The position numbers and the translations under genes were made by a program. A stretch of DNA of 64,000 nt from assembly GCF_000372725.1 (NCBI RefSeq), contig NW_005199045.1, positions 611,417 through 675,416 on the forward strand, in the 5' to 3' direction. The notes under the pieces are model-generated. The model was given only the letters and a program-made list of their open reading frames with translations. It did not search any database and was not told the origin of the DNA. Positions 10,428 through 19,572 of the stretch are shown here, in pieces (within the stretch, counting starts at the first letter, position 1; each line of letters starts with the position of its first letter). Source of the stretch: Emiliania huxleyi CCMP1516 (taxonomy: Eukaryota > Haptophyta > Isochrysidales > Noelaerhabdaceae).

Positions 10428-11209
10428 GGCGCCTCCCACTACCGGGCGCCACGCTTGCATCGTGCCGTGCCTCCTCCCTGCGCTAAAGCCGAGGGCAGTG
10501 CCGCCGGCGCGGAGGCGGGATAGATGGATGCATCTTGCGTCGCGGCGGCCTCGTCCCCTCGAGGTTCCGTCGACCATTGGCGCGCTGGCTCGTTGTCTCA
10601 CGCTGACCCGTTTCAAGGACCCGCGCGGCGGCACGCGAATTTTTTTTTAAACGAGAAACCCCCAACGCACACACACAGCCTGCTGATTCACAGCTCACAG
10701 GGTCACGCAGCGGTCAGACACCACTCACCAGAGTCCAGACACACAAAGACTCCGGACTGTGCGGACACCCCGTGACACACACGACACTCGAGGCACACTC
10801 ACACACACACGGCACGCACGAGACGCACAGGGCCTCGCCCTCGGACAGGGACAGGCTCAGGCACACACACACAACTGGTTGGGTAGTAGTCTAAGTTCTG
10901 AGCCTCGCGGCTTAACGGGTCTAAGTGTGGCTAGCCACGCTGGAGTGCTTACGCGGTCTAAGATCAGCGGGAGCCTCTTACACCGGCTAAGTCGGCCATG
11001 GCACGCGATATACGGCGCTGGCGCCCAATTTTTCTTCGCCTGCGCGGCGGGCGATCGATCCTCCTCATGCTCAGCAATCGCCGCCTCAGCATCCTCCTCT
11101 TCCGATTCTCGTTGCTGCTTCTTGAGCGCACTTCGGCGACATCTAGCCAAATAGTTCTCACAAATAGCCTCAAGCTCAAACAAACGCATGTCAGAGAAGC
11201 CTGTGTATG
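10428..11209. other. Intergenic stretch with CACA-rich tract and repeated CTAAG motifs
   Basis: CACACA-rich DNA spans about 10660-10880. From 10889 the motif GTCTAAG or GGCTAAG recurs about every 30-35 bp (10889, 10919, 10957, 10987), alternating with its complement. The same motif occurs near 11590 and 11619, and as CTTAGG near 63700. I see no gene here. Confidence 0.45.
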
Positions 11210-11530
11210 CTATAGGGCCTTGTTGGCAGCAGCCAGCTTGTTGCGCTGCTTCGTTGCGATGAGCTGATTGGGATCGCAGAAGTGCATGCCAAGCACCGCC
11301 ACGATCTTGAAGCAGAACACATCGCAACCGCATCGTCCGCACTGCCATCGGCATGCCGCGCCCGCCGCTTCGCCGCAGCCGCCTTAAGGCACGCATAGCG
11401 GCAGCACATGGTACGGTGCGCGTACTTGAGCAGGCGTTGCGCGCCGCAAGTAGCGCACTGGCCCTGGGAGACGGCGATATGGCGTCGTGCGCGGCACACG
11501 CTGGTCGGGACCGCGTCCAGGTATTTTTCG
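11210..11530 (-). CDS. Small cysteine-rich (zinc-ribbon-like) protein, model uncertain
   Basis: The minus strand encodes GQCATCGAQRLLKYAHRT then MCCRYACLK. With a likely small splice it continues in another frame as CRWQCGRCGCDVFCFK and FCDPNQLIATKQRNKLAAA, ending in TAG at 11210-11212. The C-x2-C / C-C-x3-C and C-x3-C-x2-C spacing looks zinc-binding, and loosely recalls C-terminal cross-brace fingers of some transposases. The intron is not securely placed and the start is unknown. It may be a transposon remnant. Confidence 0.35.
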
Positions 11531-11564
11531 GGTAAACCTGGACTTTTGCAGGTATACCCGGGTT

Positions 11565-12554
11565 TTACCCGGAGTTGGCCTTATGTCGTCTAAGTTCATG
11601 GCCCCCGGCCTTCCAGCGTCTAAGTCTGAGCCCGGCTCTCTTCTTCTTCTTCCCCTTCTTGCCGGTGTCGCCGTCTTTGGGGTACGTGCGCTTCGCGAGC
11701 GCGTCCTGCATCGCCTGCAGGGGGGAGCAGGCAGGAGGGGGGGGGGGGGGGTGCAGGGCGTCAACGAGGCGGCGAGCCTAGCCCCCTCAATCCCCCTACC
11801 CCCGGGGCGTTCGCGAGCCTGCGCTCCCTTGCCGACGTCGGCGTCCGCCTGAGCCTTGCCCTCCTTGTTTGCGCACCCGATCCTCTCCGCCTCCTCCATC
11901 GCCGTGCCGACCTCAATGATGAGCTGCGTGCGAGTGAAAGGCGCGGAGTGGGCAGAGGGAGGAGAGGGGAGGGGAGGGAGGGGGGCGGGCGAAGGGAGTG
12001 GGAAGGGGGGTGAGGGGAGGCGGTGGCGCATCACCTGGTCCAGCTCGGAGAGCTCCTCGTTCTTGGTGCCCAGGCTGCCTGCCGGCGCGTCCTCGGCCTG
12101 CTCGCCGCCCGACTTGTAGAGGTTGGCCTTGCTTTGCACGACTCGCTTCGTGTGGACGATGAAGGCGGTCGTCGCGGGGAAGGTGGTGACGCCAGCGAAG
12201 GCCTCGTGCGTTTTGATCTGCGGGATGATGCCCTCGCCGGCCTTGTCCCAGACCGCGCCCTGGTTGTACGTGCGCTCGGGGTCGCCGGAGTAGCCCATCT
12301 TGGACGTCAGCCAGGCGAGCGGGCCGGCGGCGGCGACTTGCGTCAAGAGAGCCACGTCGCGCTCGTAGGTCCACTTCATTTGCTTCACCTCCTTCTCGGC
12401 CTTGCCGTTGGTGGCGGCCGCAGGGGTGGGCGCGGGTTGCGCCGCGGTCGCGGCCTGAGGAGGGGGCGAGGCGAGGCGGCCGTCAGCAGAGGGGCGTGGG
12501 AGGGGTCTGGGGCGAGGACGCCGACGTCACCTGCGCCTCGGGCGTCGTGCTCAT
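11565..12554 (-). CDS. Hypothetical protein with a conserved-looking Trp-rich N-terminal block and basic C-terminus
   Basis: Four exons (12554-12531, 12454-12035, 11923-11837, 11714-11565), all with GT-AG introns, give 226 residues. After MSTTPEAQ the protein has a Pro/Ala linker and a block, KWTYERDVALLTQVAAAGPL, resembling the first helix of Myb/SANT or trihelix DNA-binding domains. Further landmarks are GYSGDPERTYNQGAVWDK, a predicted helix LIIEVGTAMEEAERIG, and a tail with GKKGKKKKR. A role in DNA binding is a guess from these features. The last 25 codons overlap the repeated CTTAGAC motif of the neighbouring repeat, so the tail may be exonised repeat sequence. It shares a short upstream region with the divergent SFT2 gene. 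Confidence 0.6.
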
Positions 12555-12717
12555 GAGTGTGCAACGGTTCTACACTTTCGGCCCCGATCTGTCGGGTCGC
12601 CAACGGTCTACACTTTCGACTGGCCCTCCACACTTGCGAAAAGTGTGGAAGCAAGTGTGGAACCAAGTGTAGATCGCTGCAAAAACCCTCTGTGTGTTCA
12701 CCTTTTTGGCGCTGAGG
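12555..12717. promoter_or_regulatory. Shared upstream region with clustered (A)AGTGT(G/A)G motifs
   Basis: This 163-bp space separates the divergent starts at 12554 (-) and 12718 (+). CTACACTTTCG occurs twice and CCACACTTGCG once. AAAGTGTGG, CAAGTGTGG and CAAGTGTAG follow, giving six copies of one short motif in both orientations within about 110 bp. Such clustering in a two-way promoter suggests a transcription-factor site, but the factor is unknown. Confidence 0.5.
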
Positions 12718-13805
12718 ATGGACTCCTTCAGGTTCATGGCCTCGATGGCGGCCGACTCGGCGCTCGAAAGCCTCAGTAGTGCTCAGGACCGGGCAAAAGC
12801 GGCGGCGGCGGAGATGGCGGCAGCGGGCGCGAGCGTGGGCAGCGACGGATTCACGACGATGGCGAGCGGGCTCACGAGCGGGGTGGACCGCGTGCGTGCG
12901 GCGGGCGACTCGATGGCGAGCATCGACCTCTCCAAGCTCGAGGCCGGCTCGATCGTCTCCGCTTGCTCCTCCCTCACACAGGCAGCTAAGGAGTCGGTGC
13001 GCTCCACTGTCGAGGCGGGCTCGTCCTCGCTGCAGGCTCTCTTCCTCGCACTAGCCGGCTGCACCGCGCCTTTGAGTTCTGATCGACGTCGCTCTTTGGG
13101 TAGGCGGCTAGCCTCACGGCGACGAGCGCGAAGCTCTCCGACCCGAAGGCATCCGACGACGGCTCCGAGTCGGGCGGCGAGGAGCTCCGGCAGACGGGCA
13201 CTCTCGAGCGACTCGGTGCGAGGGCTCCACGGTTTGCACGGCGTCTGAGCTTGCGAGGCCACACGTAGGCTTCCTCGCGCGGCTCGGTCTGCATCAGGCC
13301 GGCCGCGCGTCCGAGCAGGAGAGGCTCGTGCCGTCGTCGCAGGCAGAGGCAAGCCAAACTTAGCGCGGCCCAGACCACCGCTGCCGCAGCCTCGTTTTTC
13401 ACACCGTCTTCAGTGCGCCACAACGCGTCAGGCGATGGGCGGCAACAGCTGGGACAAGGTGCGAGGCCTGCAAGACAGCTTGCACGGCATGGGCTCGAGC
13501 CTTGGCTCCGGCCTCACTGCCCTCGACCCGAGCGGGTACCTCGGAGGCCGAGTAGACCTTTGGTGCGGCCCCTCCCGCAGACCCGCCTGTGACACACCCG
13601 CGACGCACCCCGTAGGCAACAAGCCGCGCGAACCCGAGACAGCGTTCGAGAGGCTCAAGGCGTGTAGCTGCTGCCCCGGCCTGAGCTATCGGCAGCGGCT
13701 GCTCGGCTCAATCCTTTGCTTCGCGTTCGGCACCCTCATCTCCCTCTCCGCCCTCAATTCGCTCGGCTCCCTCCTACTCGGCAAGCCCCCCCCCCCCCCC
13801 CCCCA

Positions 13806-13870
<65 letters not shown>

Positions 13871-14638
13871 ACCACCACCACCACCACCACCAAACCACCC
13901 CCGTGGGCTCTGCCAATCTCACCACTGCGTTGCCCGCCACCACATCCACAGGGGCCGCCCCCGCTGTCCCCCGCCGCCCATCCCACCCCACCCCCAGCTC
14001 TACCCCGACTCCTAACCCAGGCAATGCGGCGCCCTTTGCCTTCAAGTACACTCTCGGCAATCTGCTGCAAATCGGTCTCCCTCCCGCGCCCCCCGCCCAT
14101 GGGCTTATGCTCCATCTCTGCTGCCGCCCCGGCATCCCAGATATAAATCCGCCGTTCTGCGCCGAGCAGGCGCCTCTACGTTTCTCGTCGGCCCTGCCAA
14201 ACAGTTGCGTGACATGGCCTCGCCCGAGCGCGCGACTGCCTCGCTGGTGCGCCCCGGCAGAGAGACTCAGTCTCTCCCTGCCCCTTGTGCAATTCGAGAG
14301 CTTGGAACGCACATGCGGATAGGTGTACGGCGTCACGCTCGCGGGGACCCTCTGGTCCGTCTTTTGGCTCAAGGTGGACTCTTTCCTCCACACGTGCGCC
14401 GCCATTCCTTTCCGATCCTTAACCGGGACTCCGCTCCGTCTCAGGTGCAAGTCGTATCGTTTGGCTTCATCCTCTGCCAGTTCTGTGCCCTGACATGGTG
14501 CCAGCCTGCCGCAGCATTTCTTTTCGCTCCAACGTGCCCCTCGCGACCGTCACGGTCGGCCTTCGGGGTAGGTACATGCTCTCGTACGTGCCCTACGGGC
14601 AGGCGTGCGTCTTGAAGATGATGAAGCGGGTGCTGTGA
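12718..14638 (+). CDS. SFT2-family vesicle transport protein with long N-terminal extension
   Basis: The C-terminal part is a clear SFT2/Got1-type four-helix membrane protein of endosome-to-Golgi traffic. It runs ERLKACSCCPGLSYRQRLLG, a first helix FAFGTLISLSALNSLGSLLL, FKYTLGNLLQIG, FLVGPAKQLRDMASPERA, YGVTLAGTLWSVFW, VSFGFILCQFCALTW and YMLSYVPYGQACVLK. The last exons are secure: introns 13781-14020 (GC-AG), 14075-14169, 14247-14322, 14374-14444 and 14498-14571 (all GT-AG), stop at 14636-14638. The N-terminal 100 residues (from ATG 12718) are Ser/Ala-rich and helical, with MGGNSWDKVRGLQDSLHGMG further on. Exon borders between 13020 and 13620 are not resolved. The extension is unusual for SFT2 and could be amphipathic. 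Confidence 0.8.
13787..13892. repeat. Poly-C / (CA)n / (CAC)n microsatellite inside an SFT2 intron
   Basis: A C-run (about 13787-13803), about 32 CA units and then CAC triplets lie wholly inside the 240-nt GC-AG intron of the SFT2 gene. They explain its larger size compared with the 71-95 nt of the neighbouring introns. Confidence 0.95.
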
Positions 14639-14853
14639 GGGACCCGCCCCAGGATTGTGTGTTTGGGGGGGGGGGGGGGGGAGCTGATGCAGGAGAGGTC
14701 GACGGCTGCGGTGCCACGGATTGCATTGCATGGGTCGGTGACGTAGCGCTTCATAAATTAAAAAACGGACACCTTTCCTAAAGCCGTACAGTCACCAGGA
14801 CTCTACTGGTCTCTGCTCGGAGATAGCCGCGCAGCGCGGGCTATGTAGGTTAT
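14639..14853. other. 3' flank of SFT2, no gene
   Basis: Contains a G-run at about 14667-14681 and nothing else I can recognise. Confidence 0.5.
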
Positions 14854-15607
14854 GGCTAGTTCCATTTCACTGTGGCACAGCTCGCGTTACAAAACCTTGA
14901 TTTTGACCATTGCGCGAAAAAGGTACATCTCGGTGCCTTCCAGAGGCAGCTGCGACCCCGCCGAGTGGACGGTAACGCACAGCAGGTGGCGCGGTGCGTT
15001 ACCGTCCACTCCGCTGGGTCGCAGCTGCCTCTGCGCGTCCTGGGGATGTACCTTTGTCGCGCGCCGGAGACGACTCGACGCCGCTGAGATCGGAGATCAA
15101 GCTCTGACAGGTCGCACGTCGCTCCTTTGACGCCGACGTGACTCACCCGTGCAGATCACATCAGGACACGGTCTCGACGCGCTCGGTACGACGCCTGCGA
15201 CCCGTCTCGGGTCAGGTGGCACGACGCTCATCGCGCCTACCAGCGCTGCCGTGCAGGTTGCCACGACGAGGTCGAGCACGCTTCTATACGCTCGCCGAGC
15301 CTTCCTTTCCATCCCATTTGGCAGCCTGGGAACGGTGGCGGTCAGAGGCAAAGCATACGAGGGGTGGTGGAACCACATGTCACGGCTACTGCCGGCTCGA
15401 CCTCACGATAGCCTCCGGAGGCTGACTTTGAGGCACAATCATCGGACGACGTCGGCGAGTTGAGTCGCGCTCGCGGTAGCCAGATGACCTCTCATACTAG
15501 TATCATCGGCCATGGCCGCAGGAAGCGCGGGGGAGGGCGCTGGGAGCAACACGGAGCTCCGTTGGACGTTTTCAAGATTAGCGTGTCAGAGTGAAATGGA
15601 ACTAGCC
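14854..15607. mobile_element. 754-bp TIR element with internal hairpin and TAT target duplication
   Basis: Perfect 18-bp TIRs, GGCTAGTTCCATTTCACT at 14854-14871 and its complement at 15590-15607, are flanked by TAT on both sides (14851-14853 and 15608-15610). A 3-bp TA-rich duplication would suit the PIF/Harbinger group. Near the left end lies a second, larger inverted repeat (about 14920-15054) with arms containing AGCTGCGACCC and GTGGACGGTAACGCAC. The right part (15470-15590) is found inverted at 43381-43545. No transposase frame is visible. Confidence 0.7.
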
Positions 15608-16130
15608 TATCCTTCAACGTGAGGAGAGGTGCACAGCAAGCAACACCCAAAATGCGCGATCCAAATTACTGACTGGCGCCGCGCCGAAAGAGCGCGGCCG
15701 TCGGCTCGCAGCTTCGGGCTGCTTGCTCCAACCCCATCGTCCGAGTCTTGCGCAATCTCGCGTGATGACATCTCGCCCTGATCCCACGCCAGTGGGGCAG
15801 GTGCATCATATCGTCGGCGATGGGCCTTTTGAGCCGACGTTCCGCCGCACCCAGACGTTCCGTCACAATGCCGCCGCATGCCGCCGCAATGTCGATTGCA
15901 ATGCAGGCAGCGCAGGAACCGTACTGGTGCGGCATGGAAGAGGCCGCCACATGGGCAGACCTCCACTGGGGCCACGTGCAAGACAGTATGCAACGTGACG
16001 CCCAGAGAGACAGCTCCCCAACCCGCCGCCGCCAAGGCATTGGGCCTGGCGACTGCCTGAGAACGCGGGATCGAATCGTAGGAGGCACCTAGAGCAAAAT
16101 TGAGCCCGCTCAGGTAAAAAAAAATAGAAT
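15608..16130. other. Unidentified sequence abutting a copia fragment
   Basis: A minus-strand frame with CxC and CxxC pairs (about 15850-16000) is open through this stretch, but it runs directly out of truncated copia RNase H coding, so I do not call a gene. An A9 run (16115-16123) lies next to the copia junction at about 16131. Confidence 0.35.
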
Positions 16131-16784
16131 GGCGGGTGCACCAGTTCGCGTCGGAGCTCACCCCTCTCCTTAAAATCCCTGTGTGGTGGCGGCGTGCCGT
16201 CCTCCCATCCCTCCCTTGGGTTGTCCGTTTTCTTTCCTTTTTCGGAGCAGCCGAAGAGCTTGGGGTCGGCGACGCGCTCGTAGTGGAGGCCGAGGTCCTG
16301 CGTGCCGATGAGGTAGATGAGGCAGCGCTCGGCGGCGGCCTCGATGTTCGCGTCGGGCCAAGCCATGCAACGCGCCAGCTGCGAGACGGTGTACTGGATG
16401 TCGGGGCGCGCGTTGGTGGCGAACATGAGGCTGCCGATGAGGCACTGGCAGCGCTGGAGGAGCTGCGGGTCGGGCGCGGTCTTCTTCTCGGCTGCGCTGA
16501 TGACGATGGACGGAAGGTCCTTGTCCGCGGGCACCTTGTAGCCCGCGTGCGTGACGCCTGACGGGAAGAAGCACGCGCGCGCCGTGTCGATGTACTTGCT
16601 GGCAGACAGCTTGAAACCGGTCTGCGTCTTGGTGATGGTGAGCCCGAGGAACTCGTGCACCTTTCCCTCGTGGACCTTGAGCGGCTTGCCGACGGAGCCC
16701 TGTTTGTAGGCCGGAATCACCAGCTTGTCCGTCGACGACATGTTGTCGTAATGTCCCGGGGATCGTTGCACCGCCGCTACCAAC
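16131..16784 (-). pseudogene. Copia deletion derivative: gag start fused to RT-RNase H, interrupted
   Basis: Read on the minus strand from the adjacent LTR, the piece has the primer-binding region and the gag ATG. After about 14 gag codons (MSSTDKLVIPAYKQ) it jumps to the end of the reverse transcriptase (GKPLKVHEGKVHEFLGL). It runs to PKLFGCSE, is broken by an 85-bp insertion, and ends in DANWCTR of RNase H. Most of gag, protease, integrase and RT is missing, so the copy cannot move by itself. Confidence 0.85.
16158..16242. mobile_element. 85-bp insertion with 6-bp target duplication in copia RNase H
   Basis: CGGAGC occurs directly on both sides (16152-16157 and 16243-16248). The 85 bp between them (starting TCACCCCTCTCCTTAAAATC, ending in a T-rich run) is absent from the intact copia copy. 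The same sequence, slightly longer, stands at 42178-42290, and a divergent form at 8155-8262. It is too short to code for anything and behaves as a small non-autonomous element. Confidence 0.8.
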
Positions 16785-17069
16785 TGTGAAGGTCTTCAGT
16801 GACCACTCACAAGCTGTTCCAAAGCCTGACAGAAATGTACTGTCAAAACTTTGTTCAAACAAAAGTCCTGGCCCGCGGCCCCCACACCCACAATGACTAT
16901 CAATCCAGGCTGCGGGTGAAGGGCAAAACCGCGCCGCTGCAGAACGGTTTTTGCAAAACCGCGCCGCAGCGGTACGAAACTGCGCAGATGCAGTCCCTGA
17001 GTGGTAAGGACACTATGTGTGTGTGTGTGGCCGTCGACTAGACGGCTGCGCGGTCGTCGGTCTTCAACA
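16785..17069 (-). repeat. Copia LTR (285 bp), minus orientation
   Basis: Complete LTR with TG...CA ends: on the minus strand it starts TGTTGAAGACCGACGACCGC and ends GGTCTTCACA. It is the 5' LTR of the deletion derivative at 16131-16784 and is followed there by the primer-binding region. Its outer end abuts an integrase fragment at 17070. Confidence 0.9.
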
Positions 17070-18144
17070 CGACCTCTGGTCGCCCAAGGGTGTGGTAGGC
17101 GTCGATGGGCACCGCTACGCACTCATGGTCGTCGACGAGCACACCAGCACCATCACGCCGTACATCCTGCAGACCAAGGGCCAGACGCCTGCCTACCTGC
17201 GCAAGTACTTCGCCGAGAACGAGGGAAAGGACGGCCACACGTTCCGCGGAGGAGTTGCGTTCTGCGACAACGAGGTCGTCCTCAACTCCAGCGCCGTGCG
17301 CGAGCTCTGCCTCAAGTACGGCATCACCCTCCGCAACAGCTGCCCCTACGAGCCGTGGCAGAATGGGGCGTGCGAGCGTTCGGCTGCGGCGGCCGCATCC
17401 CCATCGTCGTCGGTCTACCGCAACACCACGGACCAGTGCGTCGCGTACATGTCGAGCGTGGACGGCCAGGTCATGCCCATGCCGGACAACATCGTGCCCA
17501 AGCACTACAAGGACATCGCCAACATCAGCGACCCCAAGCTGCGCGACATGTGGTACAAGGCGTATGACACCGAGTTCCTCGGCCTCATCCAGAACGGCAC
17601 GCTCAAGCCCATGCGTCGCCCCGCCAAGGTGCGCGTCCTCCCGCTGAAGGAGATCGCCTCCCAGAAGTCCGACGGCCGGTGCAAGTGGCGCGGCTGTGTC
17701 ATGGGCAACCTGATGCGGCCCGGCGTCGACTTCACCAAGACCTTCGCGAGCGTCGTCCGCTACGGCACGACCCGCACCGTGCTCAACGTGGCCGCGCAGG
17801 AGGACATGGAGCTCATCACGTGCGACCAGCCCATGGCGTACACCTGGGCGGAGCGCGGGGAGGGCGAGACCTGGTACTGCGAGATGCCGAAGGGGCTCAA
17901 GGGCAAGCCCGAGTACTGCTACATCGACCCCATCACCGGCGAGGAGAAGGACATGGTGTGCGAGGTCGGCAACCTCTACGGCGCACCGTCCGCAGGTAAC
18001 GCTTGGTGGAACAAGGTCAAGTCCATCAACAAGGCGTTTCCTGGGCTCGTTCAGTCCGAGGCGGACCCGAGCTGCTTCATCCTCACCCGCAACAACACGA
18101 AACTCATCGTCGTCATCTACGTGGACGACTTCGGCATCTTCCAC
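17070..18144 (+). pseudogene. Copia integrase-RT fragment
   Basis: Open frame from DLWSPKGVVGVDGHRYAL of the integrase core through PWQNGACER (catalytic Glu region). An internal deletion joins this directly to the RT (SAAAAASPSSSVYRNTTDQC) and it ends at YVDDFGIFH, the RT active site. A 3' LTR half in opposite orientation follows immediately. Sequence is nearly identical to the 19245-26623 element apart from the deletion. Confidence 0.85.
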
Positions 18145-19244
18145 TGTGAAGGTCTTCAGTGACCACTCACAAGCTGTTCCAAGGCCTGACAGAAATGTAC
18201 TGTCAAAACTTTGTTCAAACAAAAGTCCTGGCCCGCGGCCCCCACACCCACAATGACGCTGACGAGAGGCATGGCGAGTCCGGGCGCGTACAGCGCGTTC
18301 ACCCACTCGGTGTTCACAACCTTCGTGTCCTGCGGCTTGGTCGGGTCAGCCAGCGCGAAGGCGTACGCGGTGCCGACGCCCTTCGCCTTGAGGTAGTCGT
18401 TGTTTGCGCAGCGGATGTAGATGGGCTTCTCGGGCTCGCGCCACCCGTGAGGGAAGAAGTCGGGCGTCGGGAACATGTTCATGCCGGCCTTGGAGTCGAC
18501 GCCAGCAGCATATGATCCCGGCATGTTCACACCGGCGGTCGTGTCGTACGCGTCGACGACCTTGACATGCCCGACAAGCGCGTGTGCCTGCATCGCGTCC
18601 ATGCGCGCCACGTACATGGCGAGCATGATGCATGTGTACGAGAGGACGAGCGGGACCGTCTTGGGCACGTCGATGTCATTCACCGCGCGGAACATGTCGC
18701 CCGCGACTTTGCGGTAGATCGGCTGGAGCGGGTCCTCCTCGATGGCGTACTCTGCTCCGCCACCTGAGTCAATCGCCGGCCCGGTGGACAGCTCGAGGGG
18801 TAGTGCGGTGACGGACTCGACCATCACGCCCATGTTCGAGGGCTCGTCCACGGCGTCGGCCACAGGCGTGCCGATCGAGGCAGGCGAGCCCATGTAGACC
18901 GGGATGAGGCACGCGAGCAGGACGAGTAGGATGGAAGCGCCGATGTACGGGCGAGGCAGCGCGGTGACGAACGAGGTGAACTTGACCCACAGCCCGCCGC
19001 GCGCCCGTGCCTCCGCCGCATTGCGCGCCGCCGTCTTGGCCTTGAGGATGGCGGGCGTGTCGGTGGGGTTGGAGTCGGGGAAGGTGTCCTTGTGAAGGTC
19101 TTCAGTGACCACTCACAAGCTGTTCCAAAGCCTGACAGAAATGTACTGTCAAAACTTTGTTCAAACAAAAGTCCTGGCCCGCGGCCCCCACACCCACAAT
19201 GACTATCAATCCAGGCTGCGGGTGAAGGGCAAAACCGCGCCGCT
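18145..19244 (-). pseudogene. Copia mosaic: LTR half, gag-protease segment, LTR half
   Basis: Read on the minus strand: 19244-19091 is the second half of an LTR. 19090-18258 is the end of gag through the protease region (DTFPDSNPTDTPAILKAKTA to NALYAPGLAMPLVSV). 18257-18145 is the last 113 bp of an LTR. Both LTR pieces end in TTCACA, and the joint at 18257/18258 shares TGAC between partners. This copy reads AIDSGGGAE where the long element has ATGSGGGAE. Confidence 0.8.
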
Positions 19245-19529
19245 TGTTGAAGACCGACGACCGCGCAGCCGTCTAGTCTACGGCCACACACACACACATA
19301 GTGTCCTTACCACCCCTGGACTGCATCTGCGCAGTTTCGTACCGCTGCGGCGCGGTTTTGCAAAAACCGTTCTGCAGCGGCGCGGTTTTGCCCTTCACCC
19401 GCAGCCTGGATTGATAGTCATTGTGGGTGTGGGGGCCGCGGGCCAGGACTTTTGTTTGAACAAAGTTTTGACAGTACATTTCTGTCGGGCCTTGGAACAG
19501 CTTGTGAGTGGTCACTGAAGACCTTCACA
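19245..19529 (+). repeat. 5' LTR of the copia element
   Basis: Starts TGTTGAAGACC and ends GGTCTTCACA, so the termini are themselves a short inverted repeat. It contains CACACACACA and two copies of GCGGCGCGGTTTTGC. Confidence 0.93.
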
Positions 19530-19550
19530 GTTGGTAGCGGCGGGGCAACG
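19530..19550 (+). promoter_or_regulatory. Primer-binding site, probably initiator tRNA-Met
   Basis: Two bases after the LTR comes TGGTAGCGGCGGGGCA. TGGTAGC is the start of primer-binding sites that pair with the 3' end of initiator tRNA-Met in Ty1 and many retroelements. The host tRNA sequence is not in the window to confirm the rest. Confidence 0.7.
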
Positions 19551-19572
19551 ATCCCCGGGACATTACGACAAC

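Noticed and set aside
9750-10634. Gly-rich 294-residue minus frame
   Set aside because: Antisense shadow of the Ala/Pro-rich gene at 9288-10427.
13805-13892. His/Thr repeat domain in SFT2
   Set aside because: The CA/CAC tract lies inside an intron whose removal restores the conserved LLGNAAPFAFKYTLGN region.
17038-18306. 422-residue minus frame opposite copia
   Set aside because: Antisense of RT/integrase; His/Leu/Arg composition, no domain.
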